NCBI GenBank assembly: GCA_017882945.1 | Contig: JADGON010000381.1 | Span: forward strand, 1 to 11,606 | Reading direction: 5' to 3' | Length of the DNA: 11,606 nucleotides | DNA from: Acidimicrobiia bacterium | GTDB lineage: Bacteria > Actinomycetota > Acidimicrobiia > IMCC26256 > JAENVU01 | Shown here: positions 6,870-11,606 of the stretch, one piece after another | Numbering within the stretch: position 1 is the first letter of the stretch | How the letters are laid out: the number at the start of each line of letters is the position of its first letter | Translations under genes and position numbers: made by a program | The notes under the pieces: generated by a model | What the model was told of the DNA's origin: nothing | The model's input: only the letters and a program-made list of their open reading frames with translations | Databases searched by the model: none

Positions 6870-8897
6870 ATGACTCCCTCCCTGCCCCCGTCCACTTCCG
6901 CCCCGGCGCCCACGCCGCGCCTGTTCGCACCGTTGCGAATCGGCCCCGTGGAGTCGCGCAACCGGATCATCGTCGGGGCGCACTTCACCCAGTTCACCGA
7001 GCCGACCACGCCCGGCGAACCCGGCTTCTACGGCGCCCGCTATGCCCGCTACCTCGCCGAGTTCGCCCGGGGTGGGGCCGGGGTCGTGATCGGCGGCCAG
7101 GCCGCGGTCCACCCCACGACGGCGTACCAGATGCCCAACAACGCCTGCGCGTGGGACGCGGCCGCGGTGCCGGGCCTCACCGAGGTGGCGGAGGCGGTGC
7201 ACTCCCACGGCGCTCTGGTCTTCCTCCAGCTCGCGCACAACGGCGGGGTCAACGGCGGGGCGTGGTCGAAGCTGCCCGCGTGGGCGCCGTCACTCGTCGC
7301 CAACTACATGGAGCCGCCCAAGCCGATCGAGCGCCACGAGATCGCCCAAGTGATCGACGGCTTCGCGCGATCGGCCGCGAACTGCGCCGCGGCCGGGCTG
7401 GACGGGGTGGAGATCCATGCGGCTCATGGCTACCTGATCCACGAGTTCCTCTCGCCGCACAGCAACCTCCGCACCGACGAGTACGGCGGCGATCTCGACG
7501 GGCGGATGCGGTTCTGCATCGAGGTCCTCGAGGCAGTGCGAGCCGCGGTCGGCTCCGGCGTGGCGGTCGGGGTGCGCCTGGTCGGGGACGAGGAGACCCG
7601 CGACGGCTCCGGGCTCGGTCCCGACGATGCGGCCGAGATCGCGGCGCGACTCGAGGCCGCGGGACTCGTCGACTTCGTCAACGTGAGTGTGGGGACGTCG
7701 GGCATGGGCATGGTCCGGCCCCTGTACACACCCCACCTGCTCGGAGTCGCGGCGACCCGCACCATCCGCGCCGCGCTGCACGGCACTCCCGTCTTCGCGG
7801 TTCACCGGGTGCTCACGCCGGACGAGGCCGAGGGGATCCTGGCCGACGGCGCGGCGGACGGCGTGACGCTCGTGCGCGCGCTCATCGCGGATCCCGAGTG
7901 GCCCGAGAAGGCCCGTACCGCCCGCGCCGGCGAGATCCGTCACTGCACCGGGTGCAACCAGGGTTGCTACGGGAACCTCACCGCCGGCCTGCCCATCACC
8001 TGCGTGACCAACCCGGTGACAGGGCGCGAGTCGACGCTCGGCGGCCCACTTCCGCCGGCGACCCGCCGCAAGCGCGTCGTCGTGATCGGCGGTGGACCAG
8101 GCGGGCTGGAAGCGGCTTGGGTTGCGAGTGCGCGCGGCCACGACGTCACCCTGCTCGAGCAAGCGAGCGAGCTCGGCGGGAAGATCCGCCTGGCCGCGGC
8201 GCTTCCCGGTCGCGGTGAGCTCAGCGACTTCGCGGACTGGCGGGTCGGCGAGTGCACCCGGCAGGGCGTCGACATCCGGCTCGGGGTTGAGGCAACGGCC
8301 GAGTCCGTCCTCGCGCTCGAGCCGGACGCGGTGATCGTGGCGACCGGCGGCCGCGCGACGACGGCGACGCCGAGCAAGTGGCATCCGCTACCGGTCGCCG
8401 GGTCGGACCAGGCGTGGGTGCTCGACCACGAGCGTGCGCTCCGCGAAGCGCTGGCGAACCCCGACGCGCTCGGCGACCGGATCGTGATCCTCGATGCAGT
8501 GGGCGACATCGCCGCGATCGGGCTCGGTCACCTGCTCGCGCACGGCGGGAAGCAGGTCACGGCCGTGACCCCGCTGCCGAACCCGATCCTCGTCGACAAC
8601 GAGACGAACTCGCGGGCGCTCCCACGGGCGGCACGCGCCGGAATGGTGTGGCGCCCCAACACCGCGATGATCGAGATCGGCGATCACCGCGTCACGCTCG
8701 CCGACGCGCTGACGTACCGGCTCGAGACGCTCGAAGCCGACACCGTCGTGATCCGCACGCATGGTGAACCGCAAGCCGACCTCTACTTCGCGCTGCTCGA
8801 TCGCGTGCCCGAGGTCGTGCGGATCGGAGATGCCGTCGCCGTGCGCTGGGCCGACCGCGCGATCTTCGACGGCCACCGCGCCGCCCGCGCCCTCTGA
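6870..8897 (+). CDS. NADH:flavin oxidoreductase, 2,4-dienoyl-CoA reductase / enoate reductase family (FMN, 4Fe-4S, FAD)
   Basis: Reduces an activated C=C bond with NAD(P)H, passing electrons from FAD through a 4Fe-4S cluster to FMN. 675 residues, the full length of FadH, BaiCD/BaiH and trimethylamine dehydrogenase relatives. Domain 1 (about 18-350) is an old-yellow-enzyme TIM barrel: LFAPLRIGPVESRNRI, FLQLAHNGG, and H183-AAHGY188-LIHEFLSP, where Y188 corresponds to the FadH active-site Tyr. The cluster ligands C359, C362, C366 and C378 have the family spacing Cx2Cx3Cx11C. Domain 2 begins with VVVIGGGPGG (G407-x-G409-x-x-G412), binding FAD, and ends with a second nucleotide-binding part (IVILDAVGDIAAIG). 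ATG 6870 has no clear ribosome site; the first 16 residues are proline/serine-rich and may be unstructured. The gene diverges from the CoA-transferase. Substrate is unknown. Confidence 0.93.
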   Translation: MTPSLPPSTSAPAPTPRLFAPLRIGPVESRNRIIVGAHFTQFTEPTTPGEPGFYGARYARYLAEFARGGAGVVIGGQAAVHPTTAYQMPNNACAWDAAAVPGLTEVAEAVHSHGALVFLQLAHNGGVNGGAWSKLPAWAPSLVANYMEPPKPIERHEIAQVIDGFARSAANCAAAGLDGVEIHAAHGYLIHEFLSPHSNLRTDEYGGDLDGRMRFCIEVLEAVRAAVGSGVAVGVRLVGDEETRDGSGLGPDDAAEIAARLEAAGLVDFVNVSVGTSGMGMVRPLYTPHLLGVAATRTIRAALHGTPVFAVHRVLTPDEAEGILADGAADGVTLVRALIADPEWPEKARTARAGEIRHCTGCNQGCYGNLTAGLPITCVTNPVTGRESTLGGPLPPATRRKRVVVIGGGPGGLEAAWVASARGHDVTLLEQASELGGKIRLAAALPGRGELSDFADWRVGECTRQGVDIRLGVEATAESVLALEPDAVIVATGGRATTATPSKWHPLPVAGSDQAWVLDHERALREALANPDALGDRIVILDAVGDIAAIGLGHLLAHGGKQVTAVTPLPNPILVDNETNSRALPRAARAGMVWRPNTAMIEIGDHRVTLADALTYRLETLEADTVVIRTHGEPQADLYFALLDRVPEVVRIGDAVAVRWADRAIFDGHRAARAL

Positions 8898-8920
8898 CCT
8901 TCCCCTCGGGGTCTTGCCGG

Positions 8921-10045
8921 TTACCAGGTCTCGGTGAAGCAGCGGTGGTCGAGGTGGCCGAGCGCGTAGGCGCGGTAGAGGCCGGCGAACATCGGCCGGG
9001 TGCGTTCGGTCCACACCAGCGCGTCCGGCGCGGAGATGCGGTGCACGACCTGGGTGAACCCGTGCTCGTAGATCCGGTACTCGGCCCACACGCCCGGATA
9101 GTCCTTCGTGCAGCTGACCTCGACGAACGGGACGTTGCGGGCACGCGCGGAGCGACGGATCCGGTTCCGGTGCGTGTGGCCGGCGAAGTAGGCGACGATG
9201 TTCTCGCGTGCGGAGACGACCGCACCGAACGCATCGCTGTCATCCGGATTGATCCCGAAGTAGTCCGCGCCACGATCCATCGCGTCGAGATCCCAGAGGT
9301 GGTGGTGCCCGAACACGAGGAGCGGACCGGTGACCGTTGCCGCGATGTCGTCGAGCCAGTGCAGCTGCTCCACCGTGATCTGGCCCCGTTCGATGCCGGG
9401 TTGCACGGTGTCGAGCACTGCGAGCGTGGCGCCGCCGACGTCGATCGCGTACGGAGCACCCTGCAGTGCCATCGACGCGTCGAGCATTGCATCGTGGTTT
9501 CCACGCACATGGCGCATCCGCTCGCCGAGCTGCCCGTAGGCGGCGAGGAACGCGGCGTACTCCTCTTCGGTGCCGAGGTTCGTGAGGTCTCCCTTCACGA
9601 GCACCGCGTCCGGATCGAGCGCTTCGATCTCGGCGATCGCCCCCCGGTTCATCGTCTCGGGGTACGGCGGCTCGCCTGGCAACGCGCGCAGCACCGGGCC
9701 GAGCTCCTCCTCCATGACGCCGTCGAGGCGCCCGCACTCGGTCTCGCCGAAGTGCACGTCGTTCACCGTCGCGAGCGTCGCGAGCAACCGACCGGCCGGG
9801 ACCTCGAGCGTGTGCACCGACGCGGGAAGGAACTCATCGCTCGGGTACCCGTCGATGGACACCGAGTGCTCCTGGCCCGGGTCGAGGTCACCGACACGTG
9901 CCACGTGGTGCGGACCGACCGTCGTGACGTCGCGCTCACCGACCCGGGTCGTCAGCTGCTCGCCCGGCTCGGTCACGAACGTCACGACGACCTCGTCCTC
10001 CGAGACCGTCATCACCTCCGCATCCCGCACCGGGGCGGGGGTCAT
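8921..10045 (-). CDS. calcineurin-like metallophosphoesterase with N-terminal beta-sandwich-like domain
   Basis: Predicted two-metal phosphoesterase, 374 residues. Metal-ligand motifs are all present in order: D96-V-H98, G152-D153, G182-NHD185, H247-H-H249 and G289-HTH292. These most resemble the CpdA/class III phosphodiesterase and purple-acid-phosphatase-like group. The first ~88 residues lack these motifs and read as alternating strands (EVVVTFVTEPG, HSVSIDGYP, VHTLEVPAG), like the fibronectin-type domain before some phosphatases. There is no signal peptide or membrane helix, so it is probably cytosolic. Its ATG overlaps the accE stop in an ATGA junction, so translation is probably coupled to accE; this also explains the absence of a ribosome site. 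It ends 23 bp from the converging flavin reductase. Whether the substrate is a cyclic nucleotide, a nucleotide-CoA or something else cannot be said. Confidence 0.88.
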   Translation of the reverse strand: MTPAPVRDAEVMTVSEDEVVVTFVTEPGEQLTTRVGERDVTTVGPHHVARVGDLDPGQEHSVSIDGYPSDEFLPASVHTLEVPAGRLLATLATVNDVHFGETECGRLDGVMEEELGPVLRALPGEPPYPETMNRGAIAEIEALDPDAVLVKGDLTNLGTEEEYAAFLAAYGQLGERMRHVRGNHDAMLDASMALQGAPYAIDVGGATLAVLDTVQPGIERGQITVEQLHWLDDIAATVTGPLLVFGHHHLWDLDAMDRGADYFGINPDDSDAFGAVVSARENIVAYFAGHTHRNRIRRSARARNVPFVEVSCTKDYPGVWAEYRIYEHGFTQVVHRISAPDALVWTERTRPMFAGLYRAYALGHLDHRCFTETW

Positions 10046-10290
10046 GCGCGGTGGCGACGGCCGAGGCGGCCGGAGAGGCGCCACTCGCCTCGCGCGTAGC
10101 CGCCGCGGCGGGCGGTGATCCGCGCCGCCTGTACCCACGACGAACCGCCCTCGGCGCCACCACCCACAGGTGACGACGACCGAGCCGCCGCCGTCGACGC
10201 GGCGATCGCGGCGGTGATCGCGGCGACTTCTTCGGGTGTCGCATCCGGAGAGATGGACCGCAGCTGGAACCGGCCCGCGCGCGCACCCAC
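10042..10290 (-). CDS. accE: acyl-CoA carboxylase epsilon subunit
   Basis: Small 82-residue subunit that in Actinobacteria binds and stimulates the alpha/beta carboxylase complex. The N-terminal part FQLRSISPDATPEEVAAITAAIAA matches the family pattern (LRVV.G.PTPEELAALVA). An Ala/Ser/Gly linker follows, then the C-terminal signature SSWVQAARITARRGG...GEWRLSGR, matching the usual W..pARl.R...W..SG ending. The GTG start shares its first base with the carboxyltransferase TAG stop (TAGTG), and the stop overlaps the phosphoesterase ATG by four bases (ATGA). Position directly after a carboxylase beta gene is the standard context. Epsilon subunits diverge fast, so the assignment rests on pattern and context together. 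Confidence 0.82.
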   Translation of the reverse strand: MGARAGRFQLRSISPDATPEEVAAITAAIAASTAAARSSSPVGGGAEGGSSWVQAARITARRGGYARGEWRLSGRLGRRHRA

Positions 10291-11606
10291 TAGAGCGGCA
10301 CGTTCCCGTGCTTGCGCTGGGGCAGCTTCTCCTTCTTGGACCGCAGCATCTCCAACGACTCGACGAGCACCCGGCGCGTGTCACGTGGGTCGATGACATC
10401 GTCGACGTAGCCGCGCTCGCCCGCGTTGTACGGGTTCGCGAACCGCTCCCGGTACTCCTCGACCAGCTCGGCCTTGCGCGCGACCGGATCGTCGGCGGCG
10501 TCGATCTCCCGACGGAAGATGATGTTTGCGGCGCCGTTGGCGTCCATCACCGCGATCTCGGCCGACGGCCACGCGAACGCAAGGTCCGCGCCGATCGACT
10601 TCGAGTTCATCACGACGAACGCGCCGCCGTAGCCCTTGCGGGTGATGATCTGCACCCGCGGCACCGTCGCTTCGCAGTACGCGTAGAGCAGCTTCGCCCC
10701 GTGACGGATGATGCCGCTGTACTCCTGGTTCGTGCCGGGGAGGAAGCCGGGAACGTCGACGAACGTGACGAGCGGGATGTTGAAGGCATCACAGGTCCGC
10801 ACGAACCGGGCCGCCTTCTCCGAGGCATTGATGTCGAGGCAGCCGGCCAGCACCTGGGGCTGGTTCCCGACGATGCCGACCACGTGACCGTCGACCCGGG
10901 CGAAGCCGCACACGATGTTCATCGCCCACAGCGAGTTCACCTCGAAGAACTCGCCGTCGTCCACGACCTCGGCGACGACCTTCTTCATGTCGTAGGGCTT
11001 GTTCGGTGCGTCCGGGATGAGGTCGAGAATCGCGTCGCAGCGCCGCTGCGGGTCGTCGTCGGGCTCGAAGTACGGCGCGTCCTCGAGGTTGTTCGACGGC
11101 AGGAACGAGAGCAGGTACCGCACCTGCTCGAGGCACGTCTGCTCGTCGTCGAACACGAAGTGCGAGACGCCTGACTTCGTGGCGTGGGTCATCGCGCCAC
11201 CGAGCTCCTGTTGCGTGACGTCCTCGCCAGTCGCGGCCTTCACGACATCGGGGCCGGTGATGAACATGTACGACGTGTCCTTCACCATGAAGATGAAGTC
11301 GGTCATCGCGGGCGAGTACACCGCGCCGCCGGCGCACGGGCCGAGCACGACGCTGATCTGCGGGATGACGCCGGATGCCCGGACGTTGCGGTAGAAGATC
11401 CCACCGTAGGAGGCGAGCGAGACGACACCCTCCTGGATGCGCGCGCCGGCGCCGTCGTTGAGGCCGATGAACGGCGCGCCGACAGACTCCGCGAGGTCCA
11501 TCACCTTGTGGATCTTCTCGGCGAACACCTCACCGAGCGCGCCGCCGAACACGGTGAAGTCCTGGGCGAACACGAAGACCTTGCGGCCGTCGATCGTGCC
11601 CCAGCC
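10290..11606 (-). CDS. acyl-CoA carboxylase beta (carboxyltransferase) subunit, N-terminus outside window
   Basis: Transfers CO2 from carboxybiotin on the alpha subunit to the alpha-carbon of acetyl-, propionyl- or longer acyl-CoA; cytosolic complex. The frame runs unbroken to the right edge, giving 438 residues of a family usually near 510-540, so roughly the first 80-100 residues are missing. N-terminal crotonase-fold domain: [31 protein letters not shown] and the oxyanion-hole region [13 protein letters not shown]-terminal domain: [34 protein letters not shown] and [10 protein letters not shown]. The residue matching Asp422 of Streptomyces PccB (GGAYDVM) is Val here (codon 10614-10616), so strict propionyl-CoA specificity is doubtful. 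The gene ends in the conserved basic tail KHGNVPL and overlaps accE by one base. PccB, AccB and AccD names are all possible, so no symbol is given. Confidence 0.93.
   Translation of the reverse strand, partial: GWGTIDGRKVFVFAQDFTVFGGALGEVFAEKIHKVMDLAESVGAPFIGLNDGAGARIQEGVVSLASYGGIFYRNVRASGVIPQISVVLGPCAGGAVYSPAMTDFIFMVKDTSYMFITGPDVVKAATGEDVTQQELGGAMTHATKSGVSHFVFDDEQTCLEQVRYLLSFLPSNNLEDAPYFEPDDDPQRRCDAILDLIPDAPNKPYDMKKVVAEVVDDGEFFEVNSLWAMNIVCGFARVDGHVVGIVGNQPQVLAGCLDINASEKAARFVRTCDAFNIPLVTFVDVPGFLPGTNQEYSGIIRHGAKLLYAYCEATVPRVQIITRKGYGGAFVVMNSKSIGADLAFAWPSAEIAVMDANGAANIIFRREIDAADDPVARKAELVEEYRERFANPYNAGERGYVDDVIDPRDTRRVLVESLEMLRSKKEKLPQRKHGNVPL

Noticed and set aside
4519..6873. 784-codon open frame on the plus strand across the ligase and CoA-transferase genes
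   Set aside because: It spans two well-conserved genes and a spacer in antisense, and its product is low-complexity and His/Arg/Asp-rich; a GC artefact.
8898..8920. CCCC-TC-GGGG as a terminator between the flavin reductase and the phosphoesterase
   Set aside because: A 4-bp stem with a 2-base loop cannot form a stable hairpin and there is no T-run; the 23-bp convergent gap shows no convincing signal.

Overview
This is a GC-rich bacterial window that most likely comes from an actinomycete-type organism (Actinomycetota; an uncultured Acidimicrobiia-like lineage is a guess). The best lineage evidence is a small acyl-CoA carboxylase epsilon subunit (accE), a protein typical of Actinobacteria, directly behind a carboxyltransferase gene. 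GTG starts are frequent and genes are tightly packed. Two genes have -10-like hexamers 6-7 bp before the start codon, the arrangement of leaderless mRNAs common in Actinobacteria.

Layout, left to right. (1) On the + strand at 1-3410 there are three genes: the C-terminal part of a 3-hydroxybutyryl-CoA dehydrogenase, a complete single-chain B12-dependent acyl-CoA mutase that matches ethylmalonyl-CoA mutase (Ecm/MeaA), and a two-helix membrane protein with a degenerate GGDEF domain whose start codon overlaps the mutase stop by one base. (2) A 160-bp convergent spacer with a small inverted repeat. (3) On the - strand at 6843-3571 there is a family III (CaiB-type) CoA-transferase and then a long-chain acyl-CoA ligase. 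A 294-bp non-coding spacer between them carries three same-strand sites that read as actinobacterial DnaA boxes. (4) On the + strand at 6870-8897, divergent from the CoA-transferase with only 26 bp between starts, is an old-yellow-enzyme/dienoyl-CoA-reductase-type flavo-iron-sulfur reductase. (5) On the - strand from the right edge to 8921 is a coupled operon: acyl-CoA carboxylase beta subunit (5' end outside the window), accE (1-bp overlap), and a calcineurin-like metallophosphoesterase (4-bp ATGA overlap).

The common theme is CoA-ester chemistry. The dehydrogenase and mutase fit the ethylmalonyl-CoA route for assimilating C2 units (acetoacetyl-CoA/3-hydroxybutyryl-CoA to methylsuccinyl-CoA). 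The carboxylase makes malonyl- or methylmalonyl-type extender CoAs. The ligase, CoA-transferase and flavin reductase look like a set that activates and reduces an unsaturated or alicyclic acid. I see no tRNA, rRNA, CRISPR array, insertion sequence or phage gene. I did not find a clearly new defence or mobile system. The least expected items are the GGDEF pseudo-enzyme (I-site kept, catalytic motif lost) coupled to Ecm, the metallophosphoesterase coupled to accE, and the DnaA-box-like cluster.
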